From Paenarthrobacter sp. JL.01a (GTDB taxonomy: Bacteria > Actinomycetota > Actinomycetes > Actinomycetales > Micrococcaceae): a DNA stretch of 64,000 nucleotides. A program made the position numbers and the translations under genes. This document shows positions 16,679-24,939 of this stretch, piece by piece. Position 1 is the first letter of the stretch. Every line of letters starts with the position of its first letter. Below the pieces are notes generated by a model. The model was not told where the DNA came from and made no database searches. It saw only the letters and a program-made list of their open reading frames with translations. Location of the stretch: positions 1,178,001-1,242,000 of the forward strand of contig NZ_CP104877.1 in assembly GCF_025452095.1 (NCBI RefSeq). Reading direction: 5' to 3'.

Positions 16679-17790
16679 GCACCTATGGCACAGGACTTGT
16701 CATCGGAAAGTTCTATCCTCCGCACGCAGGCCACAGGCACCTGATCGAAGTCGCAGCTGCGGAGTCGGAGAGGTTGTTCGTCATTGTGCTGGGCAGCCGT
16801 TTCGAATCCTTGCCCATGGAGGACCGTGCCCGCTGGCTTTCCTTGGAGTTCGCCTCCTGCCCGAACGTTCAAGTTCTTTTCCAGGCTGACGATTGCCCGG
16901 TGGATTACCAGTCGGAGGAGATCTGGAAGGCGCACGTTGAACTGATGCGGCTGGCCTTGAAGGGCGTGGGCGTGGGACAGATTGACGCCGTCTTCACCTC
17001 CGAGATGTACGGCCACCAGCTCGCCGACGCACTCAAGGCGCAGCACGTCGTCGTCGACCCCGAAAGGCGCGTGTACCCGGTCAGCGGGACCATGTGCCGC
17101 GATGACCTCAACGTAGCGTGGCCGCACATTGTGGAACCCGCGCGGCAGGGTTTGGCTACGCGGATCATCGTTGTGGGTGCCGAATCGACCGGCACAACAA
17201 CCCTGACCCGCTCGCTGATGGAGCACTATCGAAGCCAATTTCCTACGATCGGGGACGTGCCCGAGTATGGCCGCCTGCGGACGTATGACAAACTCGACGA
17301 GCTCCGCAGCCTTAACCCGGATTCAGGCGTTGAGGACTTGGTGTGGACCGCTGATGATTTCAGCCATATCGCCACGCGCCAGAATGAGCTGGAGAACGCG
17401 GCTGCATCCCAGTGCCCGCTGGTCATTGCGGATACGGATTCGCTGGCGACAGTGTTGTGGGAACGCCGTTACATGGGTGTCGGCAGTTTCGGCGCGGCCG
17501 AGGCAGCCGGGAACCTTCCCCGGCGGGACCTCTACCTGCTGACCGACCATGAGGGCGTTGACTTTGAGGATGACGGGTTCCGCGACGGTGAGCACATCCG
17601 GGCTGATATGACCGAGTGGTTCAAGGATGCCCTGGCATCTGCAGGGCACTCCTGGGTTCTTGTCACCGGCAGCCATGAATGCAGGATGGCTACAGCCACC
17701 GGGATCATCGACCTCATACTGGAGCAGCGGTCTGAGTTTACCTCCCCACCGTGGGCCACGCGGACAGTACTGACGGGAGCGGTGGTTTGA
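16675..17790 (+). CDS. nadR: NadR-like NMN adenylyltransferase / ribosylnicotinamide kinase-like protein
   Basis: A 371-aa two-domain protein. Residues 1-160 are a nucleotidyltransferase domain with GKFYPPHAGH (HxGH at 17-20) and YPVSGTMCR (134-142), as in NMN adenylyltransferases. Residues about 163-340 are a P-loop kinase-like domain beginning IIVVGAESTGTTTL. The usual Walker A Lys is Thr174 here (GAESTGTTT), so classic phosphate binding is altered. Unlike Escherichia coli NadR there is no N-terminal helix-turn-helix; regulation is left to the NrtR gene next door. Coupled to pnuC by ATGA. Confidence 0.9.
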   Translation: MSTYGTGLVIGKFYPPHAGHRHLIEVAAAESERLFVIVLGSRFESLPMEDRARWLSLEFASCPNVQVLFQADDCPVDYQSEEIWKAHVELMRLALKGVGVGQIDAVFTSEMYGHQLADALKAQHVVVDPERRVYPVSGTMCRDDLNVAWPHIVEPARQGLATRIIVVGAESTGTTTLTRSLMEHYRSQFPTIGDVPEYGRLRTYDKLDELRSLNPDSGVEDLVWTADDFSHIATRQNELENAAASQCPLVIADTDSLATVLWERRYMGVGSFGAAEAAGNLPRRDLYLLTDHEGVDFEDDGFRDGEHIRADMTEWFKDALASAGHSWVLVTGSHECRMATATGIIDLILEQRSEFTSPPWATRTVLTGAVV

Positions 17791-18512
17791 GCAGTGAACG
17801 GACATTCCTGACGTCTTACAGGCCGGGGGACTACCCGGCTACAGCTGTAACGGTGGACATGGTTGTGTTGGCTGTGGCGCAGGGCACGCTGCATGTTGCG
17901 CTCGTTCGGCGCGGTGAGCATCCCTTCAAGGACGCCCTTGCGCTACCTGGCGGCTTCCTTCATCCGGATGAGGATGCCCTCCACGCGGCCTGGCGGGAGT
18001 TGGTCGAAGAGACGGGCATGGTGCTGCCGTTGCCGGAAGCCTATGTTGAACAGCTCGCGAGCTACAGTGCGCCTGACAGGGATCCGCGAATGAGGATCGT
18101 CTCGATCGCACATCTGGTATTGCTTGCCACCGATGGGCAAACGCTTCCGTCGCTCGCCGCGGGGTCCGATGCCGCCGGCGCCGAATGGTGTCCGGTCCAC
18201 GAGACGCTCAACGGTGATCTGGCGTTCGACCATGCCGCGATCCTTCGCGATGGTCTGGACCGCCTCAGCGGCAAGATGGAGTACACACTTATTGCCTCGC
18301 GACTTCTGCCGGAGTCTTTTACGATGACTCAACTCCGTACCGTTTACGACGCCGTATGGGACACCTCGCTGCCGGCAGGCAATTTCACGCGCAAGATGAT
18401 GCCGCAACTTCATGACACCGGTCGCAAGGTTCGAGCCGCAACTGGAGGCGCGCCCGCGGGGCTGTTCACCGCAGCGGACAAGCATATCCACCCTCCGCTG
18501 GCACGCCCTTGA
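17787..18512 (+). CDS. nrtR: NrtR-type Nudix transcription regulator of NAD metabolism
   Basis: A 241-aa protein: a Nudix hydrolase-like domain (residues 20-150) and a C-terminal winged helix (FTMTQLRTVYDAVW, NFTRKMM). NrtR proteins sense ADP-ribose or NAD through the Nudix domain and repress NAD salvage genes. The Nudix box is complete (GFLHPDE, then REL.EE.G at residues 70-77), so hydrolase activity may be retained. TTG 17787 is chosen: it overlaps the nadR stop as TTGA and has GGGAG before it. A GTG at 17751 is a weaker alternative. Confidence 0.88.
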   Translation: MSSERTFLTSYRPGDYPATAVTVDMVVLAVAQGTLHVALVRRGEHPFKDALALPGGFLHPDEDALHAAWRELVEETGMVLPLPEAYVEQLASYSAPDRDPRMRIVSIAHLVLLATDGQTLPSLAAGSDAAGAEWCPVHETLNGDLAFDHAAILRDGLDRLSGKMEYTLIASRLLPESFTMTQLRTVYDAVWDTSLPAGNFTRKMMPQLHDTGRKVRAATGGAPAGLFTAADKHIHPPLARP

Positions 18513-18538
18513 CGTGAATCACGTTTCGGTTGACGGTT

Positions 18539-18577
18539 GGAAAGTACTTGACATTGTGGAAAGTACTTTCTTAGGCT
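18539..18577 (+). promoter_or_regulatory. Promoter with two GGAAAGTACTT operator repeats
   Basis: GGAAAGTACTT occurs twice as a direct repeat (18539-18549 and 18558-18568, 19-base period). The second is part of the perfect palindrome GAAAGTACTTTC (18559-18570). It sits in the spacer between TTGACA (18548-18553) and TAGGCT (18572-18577). Repression by the winged-helix gene of the same operon is likely. Confidence 0.7.
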
Positions 18578-18608
18578 CAATGCACAAGACCAACTTCTTG
18601 GGGGAACA

Positions 18609-19052
18609 ATGACAGAAAACATCAGCGGCCCATCCGCCGCCGAAGCCCGCGAACTCCTGGCCCGGGCGGAGGCCATCAGCGCCACGTCCACCAATGCCGC
18701 CGCTTGGCCGGTCGCGGTGACCTTTACCAGCCTCGCGATCCTGGGTTCCTTGCTCATGATCGGCATGCACATCGTGCTGGTCACCGGCTATGGCGCCGCG
18801 TTGCTGGCTTGCTCCGTGGGCGCCTGGGCTGCCGTGACCGCCAGCATTTGGCCCATGTTCCAGCGCTCGACCAAGGCTGGGTTCAGCAAACGCTTCCTCA
18901 CGTCCCTCTTGGCGTACTTTGCCCTGTACGTGGTGGCGCTCGTCGTGGGCGCGTCTGTCTTCCGCGACGGCAATCTCTGGTTCTACATACCTGCGGCGAT
19001 TGCTTTGGCCGGCATCGGCCTGGCTGCCGCCTTCCGTGAGTTGCGCGCATGA
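18609..19052 (+). CDS. Four-helix membrane protein, unknown
   Basis: A 147-aa protein with a 35-residue soluble N-terminus and four membrane segments (about residues 34-56, 62-78, 93-112 and 122-140). No family recognised beyond small actinobacterial membrane proteins. It overlaps a winged-helix regulator by ATGA, and the promoter carries a palindrome, so it is the probable target of that regulator. This layout, a membrane protein plus a small HTH, recurs in Micrococcaceae. Confidence 0.75.
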   Translation: MTENISGPSAAEARELLARAEAISATSTNAAAWPVAVTFTSLAILGSLLMIGMHIVLVTGYGAALLACSVGAWAAVTASIWPMFQRSTKAGFSKRFLTSLLAYFALYVVALVVGASVFRDGNLWFYIPAAIALAGIGLAAAFRELRA

Positions 19053-19354
19053 CGACCCCGGCGGAGCACCCGCGCCACAAGCTCAACGAACTCGTCCACT
19101 CACCCGTCCGGTTCTCCATTATGGCTGCCTTGGCGGGGGCGGAGTCGATGGACTTCAAGGACATCCGCGATGCCATCCAGGTGAGCGACTCCGTATTGAG
19201 CAAGCAGCTGGCCATCCTGGAGAAGGCCGGGTACGTGAAAATCAAGAAGAGCTTCGCGGGCAAGATGCCGCGGACCTCGGCCAGCCTCACTGCCTCCGGG
19301 CGTGAGGTGTGGGCGGCGCACTTGCAGACGCTGCGGGAGATCGCGGGCAGCTGA
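19049..19354 (+). CDS. Small winged-helix regulator (MarR/ArsR-like)
   Basis: A 101-aa single-domain winged helix protein: LVHSPVRFSIMAALA, then the recognition region QVSDSVLSKQLAILEKAGYV, then a wing KIKKSFAGKMPRTSASLT. This is the HTH_34-like group of stand-alone winged helices that pair with a membrane protein. Overlaps its partner gene by ATGA. Probable ligand-free repressor of its own operon at 18539-18577. The effector is not visible. Confidence 0.85.
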   Translation: MTTPAEHPRHKLNELVHSPVRFSIMAALAGAESMDFKDIRDAIQVSDSVLSKQLAILEKAGYVKIKKSFAGKMPRTSASLTASGREVWAAHLQTLREIAGS

Positions 19355-19443
19355 CGGTTGGCTCGCCGGGAGGCGTACGACGGCGGGGCGCGGCTTGCGG
19401 GGGCCAGGCGCCCGGCGGGTAAGCGCCCGGCGGCTAAGTGCAC

Positions 19444-19683
19444 CTAAAGGGTTTTTTTCGGGCGGACGTGGTCACTGCCGCCGGCGATCCGGGGTTTGGT
19501 GTAAAGCCATGCCAAGATGCCAATGAGCGGCAGGGCGAAGATCAGTAGCGCCCACACAGTTCGCGTTGCTTGGTCAAGGCGTTTGTCACCAAGAACGTCG
19601 AATAACCCCCAAATGATCGATCCCATGACAAAGAGTGCCGCGGCTCCCGCCAAGATCGCTGGTATCCATTGCAAAGCTTCCAT
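19444..19683 (-). CDS. PLDc_N-domain small membrane protein
   Basis: A 79-aa protein with two membrane segments and an intervening DVLGDKRLDQATRTVWALLIFALPLIGILAWL, the usual pattern of the phospholipase D-nuclease N-terminal domain found at the start of cardiolipin synthases and as free-standing small proteins. ATG 19683 is supported by AGGGGGA. Function of the free-standing form is not known. Monocistronic. Confidence 0.8.
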   Translation of the reverse strand: MEALQWIPAILAGAAALFVMGSIIWGLFDVLGDKRLDQATRTVWALLIFALPLIGILAWLYTKPRIAGGSDHVRPKKTL

Positions 19684-19790
19684 GCCGTTCCCCCTTGAAC
19701 ATGCGGTTTCCCTGCAATGTAGCAGCCGGTCTAGGTGCCGAGCAGCGCCCGCACATATGAGCCAGTCGCAGGGAACCGCCGCCCCCGCAA

Positions 19791-20198
19791 TCAGCCCACA
19801 CTCACCAGCACCTGCTCGATGCGCCCCAGCAAGCCCGGCCAGCCGTTGCCCATGCCCTCGATGGCCTGCCGTCCCATGGGTGAGTCCAGGTTGAAGCCGG
19901 CGTGTTCGAAGTGAAGTGTTGTCCCGGCGTCGACCGTTTCCAGCGTCCAGGTGATGGTCGTATCCAAGGTGCCTTCGGCGAAGACGAACGTGATCGACTC
20001 GCCCGGTTCGACGGCGGTGACTTCGCACGGCTGCTGGCCCCAGGCGCCCATGTCCATGGTGAACCGGTGCCCCACGACGGGCGCGATGTCCCCAGGTGCC
20101 CACCAACGGGCCAGGAGCTCCGGCGTCGTGAGGGCGGCCCACACTGATTCTTTGGGGTGGGGGAAGGTGCGTTCGAGGCGGATGGCGTTTTCAGTCAT
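19791..20198 (-). CDS. SRPBCC (AHSA1-like) domain protein
   Basis: A 135-aa SRPBCC-fold protein: RLERTFPHPKESVWAALTTPELLARWWAP at the start and GMGNGWPGLLGRIEQVL at the end are standard for the AHSA1-like group. ATG 20198 overlaps the end of the ArsR gene by 8 bases, so the pair is co-translated. It is the split form of the fused protein at 6822-7574. Ligand unknown. Confidence 0.87.
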   Translation of the reverse strand: MTENAIRLERTFPHPKESVWAALTTPELLARWWAPGDIAPVVGHRFTMDMGAWGQQPCEVTAVEPGESITFVFAEGTLDTTITWTLETVDAGTTLHFEHAGFNLDSPMGRQAIEGMGNGWPGLLGRIEQVLVSVG

Positions 20199-20523
20199 GG
20201 GTGTTTTCCTGTTCAGTAGATTCGTCGTCCAGCAGATCGGCCAGGGCATCAAGCCGCTGATTCCAGTAACGCTCGTAACGCTGCAGCCAGCCGCTGACTT
20301 CGCGCAGTCCTTGCGGGTGGAGGTGGTAGATCCTGTGCCGGCCTTGCCGTTCCTCGCGGATCAGCCCCGCCTCTTTGAGGACGGTCAGGTGTTCCGACGC
20401 CGATGAGCGGCTGAGCTCCAGTCGACCCGTCAGTTCGCCCGCGGTCAGGGGACCGGCGAGGAGGGTGTCGAGGATGGTCCGCCGCGAAGGGTTCGCGAGG
20501 GCGCCGAAGACGTCGGAGGGCAC
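20191..20523 (-). CDS. ArsR-family regulator paired with SRPBCC gene
   Basis: A 110-aa winged helix: DVFGALANPSRRTILDTLLAGPLTAGELTGRL, recognition helix RSSASEHLTVLKEAGLI, and wing RQGRHRIYHL. No Cys pair for metals, so it is not a classic metal sensor. GTG 20523 is preferred since homology starts there; an ATG at 20559 would place the first codons across the palindrome TCGGAAATTTCCGA. The downstream SRPBCC gene is its likely partner. Confidence 0.85.
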   Translation of the reverse strand: MPSDVFGALANPSRRTILDTLLAGPLTAGELTGRLELSRSSASEHLTVLKEAGLIREERQGRHRIYHLHPQGLREVSGWLQRYERYWNQRLDALADLLDDESTEQENTHD

Positions 20524-20537
20524 GTGAAGATGATATG

Positions 20538-20551
20538 TCGGAAATTTCCGA
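20538..20551. promoter_or_regulatory. 14-bp perfect palindrome upstream of ArsR gene
   Basis: TCGGAAATTTCCGA, 15 bases before the GTG start. Position and symmetry fit an autoregulatory ArsR operator. Confidence 0.6.
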
Positions 20552-20577
20552 AATGACAAGCGGTCCGCAAACGCCAG

Positions 20578-20616
20578 CAGCCCGCCGTCGTGCTTTTAAT
20601 GCACGACGGCGGGCTG
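20578..20616. terminator. 16-bp perfect stem-loop
   Basis: CAGCCCGCCGTCGTGC, a 7-base loop, then the exact complement. It sits 12 bases past the agmatine deiminase stop, so it probably ends that operon. No T-run follows on the minus strand. Confidence 0.8.
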
Positions 20617-20627
20617 CCTCGACTAGA

Positions 20628-21647
20628 TCAGATGGCCGGTTGATGCTGCGTGATGCAGTGGATCCCGCCGCCCCGGGCGAAGATCGCGCGGGAGTCCACT
20701 GTGACCACCTTGCGTCCCGGATAGGCCTGCTCGAGGATCCGCCGGGCTTCAGCGTCCGCGGGGTCATTGAAGCTGCAGGCGATCACGCCACCGTTGACCA
20801 CAAGATGGTTGATGTAGCTGTAGTCCACCCAATCGAGCTCGTCGCGCAGCGTCTCTGGGGCGGGTACTTCCACGATGTCCCACGCACGTCCCTGCGCGTC
20901 CCGGGTCCGGGCGAGCATCGCGATGATGTCCGCCGTGACCTGGAAGTCCGGGTGGGCAGGGTTGCGCTGGGAGTGGACCAGCAGGACGCCGGGTGACGGG
21001 ATGGCAGCGACGATATCCACGTGCCCGCGCGTTCCCAGATCCTGCGCGTCACGGGTCAATCCACGTGGCAACCAAATGACGTGCGTAGCGCCGATGGTTC
21101 GGGCCAGCTCGGCTTCGACGTCGGCCTTGCTCAGCTCAGGGTTCCGGAACTTGTCCAGCTGCACGGTCTCGGTGACCAACACCGTTCCCAGGCCGTCCAC
21201 CTGGATCCCGCCGCCCTCGTTGACCAACGGGCTCTGAACCAACTCGGCCCCAGCCTGGCGCACTACCTTCTCACCGACGTGCGAGTCCTTGTCCCAGCTG
21301 GCCCAGTCCTGCTGGCCCCACCCGTTGAAGACCCAGTCCACACCGCCAAGCCTGCCGTCGTCGCCCATCACGAACGTGGGCCCGATGTCCCGCATCCACG
21401 CATCATCGAGGGGTGCTTCCACCAGATCGATCTTCGGCGAGAGGTAACTCCGCGCGATCTCCACATCCGGCGGGTCTACCACCATGGTGACGGGCTCGAA
21501 TTCCAGCACGGCGTGAGCCACGGCGGCCCAAGCCGTACGGGCCTCGTGGGTTTCCTCCGCAGTATTTCCTATCGAAGAACGCTCTGGCGGGAACGCCATC
21601 CAGACCCGTTCCTGGCGGGCCGTCTCGCTCGGCATCATCCACTTCAT
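20628..21647 (-). CDS. aguA: Agmatine deiminase
   Basis: A 339-aa member of the peptidyl-arginine-deiminase-like family; converts agmatine to N-carbamoylputrescine and ammonia. The catalytic motifs are seen: DDAWMRDIGPTFV, NEGGGIQVDG, RGHVDIVA, and the C-terminal GGGIHCITQHQP with the nucleophile Cys331. Length is normal. It overlaps the amidase gene by ATGA and follows it on the same strand, making the classic two-step path to putrescine. Confidence 0.93.
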   Translation of the reverse strand: MKWMMPSETARQERVWMAFPPERSSIGNTAEETHEARTAWAAVAHAVLEFEPVTMVVDPPDVEIARSYLSPKIDLVEAPLDDAWMRDIGPTFVMGDDGRLGGVDWVFNGWGQQDWASWDKDSHVGEKVVRQAGAELVQSPLVNEGGGIQVDGLGTVLVTETVQLDKFRNPELSKADVEAELARTIGATHVIWLPRGLTRDAQDLGTRGHVDIVAAIPSPGVLLVHSQRNPAHPDFQVTADIIAMLARTRDAQGRAWDIVEVPAPETLRDELDWVDYSYINHLVVNGGVIACSFNDPADAEARRILEQAYPGRKVVTVDSRAIFARGGGIHCITQHQPAI

Positions 21648-22633
21648 GGCAGGCCCACGGTCTGGGCGGCGGACGTGGCGCCGTGCGGGTGTTCGAAGTC
21701 GACATCACGGGTGAGCTCCGCGTACGTGTCGGGACGACGCGTGGTCAGGAACGGGAACAGGTCCAGCCAGTCCTTCCGCTGGTCCAGGTCGAGGTCGGCC
21801 ACCACAACGGCCTCCCGGTCCCGCGGCGCCTGGACCAGGACGCGGCCGTAGGGATCGGAGATGAACGAGGAGCCGTAGAAGGTGATGTCGCCCTCGTCGC
21901 CGGTCCGGTTGGGGACCACCATGAACGTGCCGTTCGTGATGCCGTGGCCGGTGATGACGTGCTGCCACAGCGGCTGGTGGTCGAACTCAGGGAAGGTAGG
22001 CTCCGAGCCGATCGCCGTGGGGTAGACCAGGATCTCAGCACCGCCCAGTGAATACAGCCGCGCGACCTCCGGGAACCATTCGTCCCAGCAGGTAGGGAGT
22101 CCGACGGCGGCATGGTCCAGTTCCGCTGGACGGTACACCGGGTAGGCATCTTCGGCAGGACCGGCCCGGAAATAGGTGTCCTCGTAGTAGCCCGCGCTGA
22201 CAGGGATGTGGGTCTTGCGGGTCCTTGCCAACAGTTCGCCTTGGGGTGAGACGAGGATGGCCGTGTTGAAGCCGAGTCCGTCGCTTGCGTCTGCACGCTC
22301 GTAGAGGGATGCGTGGACGGTGACGCCATGGGTGCGGGCCGCGTTGGCGGCGAACTCGAAGGTGGGGCCGGTGAGCAGGTCTTCGGCATTGCGGCCGGGG
22401 TTCTTGTCGGCTCTGACGTTTGCCGGGTATTTCGAGAGGGTGAGTTCCGGCAGGAAGATTGCGGCAGCACCGGCGTCGGACGCTTGGCCGATCGCCTGGG
22501 TGAGCACCGAGGTGAGTTCGGCGGGGTCTTCCCGCCAGTGGTGCTGGACCAGGGCCACGCGGAGCGGCTTGCGGGTGGTTTCCTGGCCCCGGGCGAAGGA
22601 TACGGGCGGTTCGGTGTTGACGATGATGTCCAT
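21644..22633 (-). CDS. aguB: N-carbamoylputrescine amidase-like nitrilase-superfamily hydrolase
   Basis: A 329-aa carbon-nitrogen hydrolase with the Glu-Lys-Cys triad: E63 in LPELTLSKY, K140 in RKTHIP and C182 in PTCWDEWFPE. CWDEWFPE is typical of the AguB branch, which releases putrescine, CO2 and ammonia. The N-terminal 24 residues before RVALVQHHW look like an extension, so the true start may be later. It is coupled to aguA and 85 bases behind a TetR gene. Confidence 0.9.
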   Translation of the reverse strand: MDIIVNTEPPVSFARGQETTRKPLRVALVQHHWREDPAELTSVLTQAIGQASDAGAAAIFLPELTLSKYPANVRADKNPGRNAEDLLTGPTFEFAANAARTHGVTVHASLYERADASDGLGFNTAILVSPQGELLARTRKTHIPVSAGYYEDTYFRAGPAEDAYPVYRPAELDHAAVGLPTCWDEWFPEVARLYSLGGAEILVYPTAIGSEPTFPEFDHQPLWQHVITGHGITNGTFMVVPNRTGDEGDITFYGSSFISDPYGRVLVQAPRDREAVVVADLDLDQRKDWLDLFPFLTTRRPDTYAELTRDVDFEHPHGATSAAQTVGLP

Positions 22634-22650
22634 GGTGGTGCGTCCTAACG

Positions 22651-22694
22651 GGACCCTAGGGGTCCTTGCATGATGGTTCGATTCCGGCGGAATC
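22651..22694. promoter_or_regulatory. Two small palindromes between TetR and aguB
   Basis: GGACCC-tag-GGGTCC (22651-22665) and GATTCCG-g-CGGAATC (22680-22694) fill the 85-base gap. They could be an internal operator or an attenuator/terminator. Confidence 0.45.
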
Positions 22695-22717
22695 GCGTCG
22701 TTTGATGTGTGGGAAGT

Positions 22718-23323
22718 TCATTTGCCCAGCCCCTGTGTTGCGGTTTGCTGGGGACTCGCGGGGCGTGCTGCGGTGAGTGAGTCAATTGCGGTGGTCAGTA
22801 GCGACCGGGCGTGCTCGGTGGTGATGAATCCGTTGAGCCAGCGGCCGGAGATGCCCTCGACCAGGCTGGTGAGGATCTCCGCGGTCACTGCGGCTTCTTC
22901 CTCGCTGGTGCCTTCGTTGGCAGCGGCGAGAGCCTGTGCGATCTCCCGGTTCCACTCCGTAGTGGTCCGGGACAGCGGCTCGGCCAGTTCCTGTTCAAAG
23001 ATCGTGCAGGCCCTGAGCTCGTTCCAGGCCACCGAGTTCCTGCGGACGTCGGCGTCGTCCTTGATTTCGTCGAGGAGGAGGTGCCGGACGTGGCGGGAAG
23101 GATCCACGGTGTTGGGGGAGGAGGGGTCGTCCTTGCTGACCTGCTTGTTGATGTGTTCCAGCGTTGCGGCAAGCAGGCCGGCGCGGTCAGTGAAGTGGTA
23201 GTACAGCAAGCCCGGTGAAACTCCGGCCTCTGCAGCGACATCGTTGACCCGCATTCCCCGCACGCCGCTCCGGGCGATGCACGTTGTGGCGGCGTTGAGG
23301 ATCCTGACTAATTTTTCACTCAT
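22718..23323 (-). CDS. TetR-family regulator
   Basis: A 201-aa TetR regulator: LNAATTCIARSGVRGMRVNDVAAEAGVSPGLLYYHFTDRAGLL is a full N-terminal HTH, close in style to BetI/AcrR-like repressors of amine or nitrogen genes. ATG 23323 lies within the last codons of the permease gene (8-base overlap). It has no good ribosome-binding site of its own, suggesting coupling to the permease. It likely controls the whole permease-TetR-aguB-aguA unit. Confidence 0.87.
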   Translation of the reverse strand: MSEKLVRILNAATTCIARSGVRGMRVNDVAAEAGVSPGLLYYHFTDRAGLLAATLEHINKQVSKDDPSSPNTVDPSRHVRHLLLDEIKDDADVRRNSVAWNELRACTIFEQELAEPLSRTTTEWNREIAQALAAANEGTSEEEAAVTAEILTSLVEGISGRWLNGFITTEHARSLLTTAIDSLTAARPASPQQTATQGLGK

Positions 23324-24830
23324 GGTTTGACAGTAATACGTGCTCACCTCCTGCCTGTGCGGACTCGGTGTTGCGGGCAGCTTCCGGCCAGATCCACTCG
23401 GCGATCAGATAGCCGGCGCCGCCTATCAGCGTGGACCCGATGAAGCTGAGGTCGATGCCTCCGGCGAGCTGCGAGAGCGGCCCGGTGTACAGGGACGTAT
23501 CGGTCGCGAGCACGCCGAACACTGATCCGACGGCCCACGGAATGACGGCGCGCAGGTTCCAGCCGTTGCTGAACCAGTACCGCCCACGCGGGCCGTTGGC
23601 GCGGAAAAGCTGCAGATCTTTGGCGTGGTACTTGCCGCGACGGACCAGCAGGAAGCCCAGGACGTTGATGGCCACCCACGGCCCGGCGAATCCGTTGAGC
23701 ACCAGCGTCATGGCGGTGATGGAGTCCACCGCGTTGAAGACGAACACCCCCAGGTAGAGCAGTCCGACGGCGATGACCGACGTGATGAGGGTGGTGTGGA
23801 TGCGGCGGAGGCGGGGGAAGAGGGCTTCGAGGTCCAGGCCGCTGGCGTAGAGGTTGAGCACACCCTGGCCGAGGCCGCCGGCCAACGCGATGATGAGGAT
23901 CGGCAGCAGGTACCAAGCCGGGGCTGACCTCACCAGGTCCGCGACGTAGGAACCGCCGAGCTCGGGGATGGCCGACGCTGTGAAAGCGCCGAACAGCGCT
24001 GTGACAAACAGGCCAAGGAAGACGCCGAGGCAGGTTGCGGCGACGACGGAACGGTCCGAGTGGTCCTTGCGGGAGATCCGCCGGCTGTAGTCGCCCAGCG
24101 TTGGGGCATAGGACAACGGCCCTCCCACGGAAATGACGGCGGACAGGATCCAGGTGGGCCAGAAGTCGCCCAGGAGGTAGTCCGCGTGCACGTTCGTGGG
24201 GCTGAACGTAGGAGCAAAAGCGACGACGCCGATGAGCAGCAGAATGCCGACGACGGGCGCCACGAATTTCTGCATGGCTACGACTGTGCCGTGGCCGAAG
24301 AGGGCTACGAGGACGATCTCCAGGGAGATCACTGCGTAGCCGATTGCCAGGGTGGTGCCGTCGATGGGTATTCCCAACAGTCGTTCGGCGGCGGCGACCA
24401 GGGCGTCACCGGACGTCCAGACCGCGATGGCGGCATAGGCGAGGGCAAACAGCAGCGTGAGTCCGGAACCTATTAAGCGTCCGCGTGTACCGAAGTGCGC
24501 GGCGCTCGAAACGGTGTTGTTGGTGCCGGTCCGTGGTCCCAGCAGGGCCATGGGGGCGATGAGAACCGTGCCCACGACGAGCCCGGTGAGGCTGGCCGTC
24601 GCTGCTCCGACAAAGTCCAGACCGAAGGTGATGGGAAGCCAGCCGAAAACGATGACGGAAAAAGCGAAGTTGCCGCCGAAGAACACCGTGAAGAGATTTC
24701 GGGGGCGGGAGGTGCGTTGGTCGTCGGGAATGTACTCGATGCCGGCCGACTCGATGCGGCCAAAGCGGTCCTTGTGCGCGGATGCTGCACCGGCGGAATC
24801 CGCGTCTTTGCGAATGCGCGTGCTGATCAT
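23316..24830 (-). CDS. NCS1-family permease (cytosine/purine-type)
   Basis: A 504-aa permease with about 12 helices. FTVFFGGNFAFSVIVFG, GPRTGTNNTVSSAAHFG and ISVGGPLSYAPTLGDYSR are NCS1 hallmarks. NCS1 proteins import nucleobases, hydantoins, vitamins or allantoin with a cation. The gene leads an operon for agmatine breakdown, so the cargo may be agmatine, a related amine or a carbamoyl compound; this is inference from context. ATG 24830 has AAAGG at 7 bases. Confidence 0.87.
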   Translation of the reverse strand: MISTRIRKDADSAGAASAHKDRFGRIESAGIEYIPDDQRTSRPRNLFTVFFGGNFAFSVIVFGWLPITFGLDFVGAATASLTGLVVGTVLIAPMALLGPRTGTNNTVSSAAHFGTRGRLIGSGLTLLFALAYAAIAVWTSGDALVAAAERLLGIPIDGTTLAIGYAVISLEIVLVALFGHGTVVAMQKFVAPVVGILLLIGVVAFAPTFSPTNVHADYLLGDFWPTWILSAVISVGGPLSYAPTLGDYSRRISRKDHSDRSVVAATCLGVFLGLFVTALFGAFTASAIPELGGSYVADLVRSAPAWYLLPILIIALAGGLGQGVLNLYASGLDLEALFPRLRRIHTTLITSVIAVGLLYLGVFVFNAVDSITAMTLVLNGFAGPWVAINVLGFLLVRRGKYHAKDLQLFRANGPRGRYWFSNGWNLRAVIPWAVGSVFGVLATDTSLYTGPLSQLAGGIDLSFIGSTLIGGAGYLIAEWIWPEAARNTESAQAGGEHVLLSNHE

Positions 24831-24883
24831 TGCAAGCCTTTCGTGAGCTGCATCACTCGATGCGATGGTGACTACTGTAATCC

Positions 24884-24901
24884 TGACTGAATTTTCAGTC
24901 A
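24884..24901. promoter_or_regulatory. 18-bp palindrome upstream of the NCS1 permease operon
   Basis: TGACTGAA-TT-TTCAGTCA, 54 bases before the permease start. A perfect palindrome of TetR-site size; probably bound by the TetR protein encoded second in the operon. Confidence 0.65.
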
Positions 24902-24939
24902 AGACGGTTAGGCGTGGTGGGAGGCTAAGGTCGGAAGCT

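Noticed and set aside
19731..19740. Single CTAGGTG at 19.7 kb as a further array site
   Set aside because: It stands alone with no partner at 21-22 or 42-44 bases, so it is probably chance.
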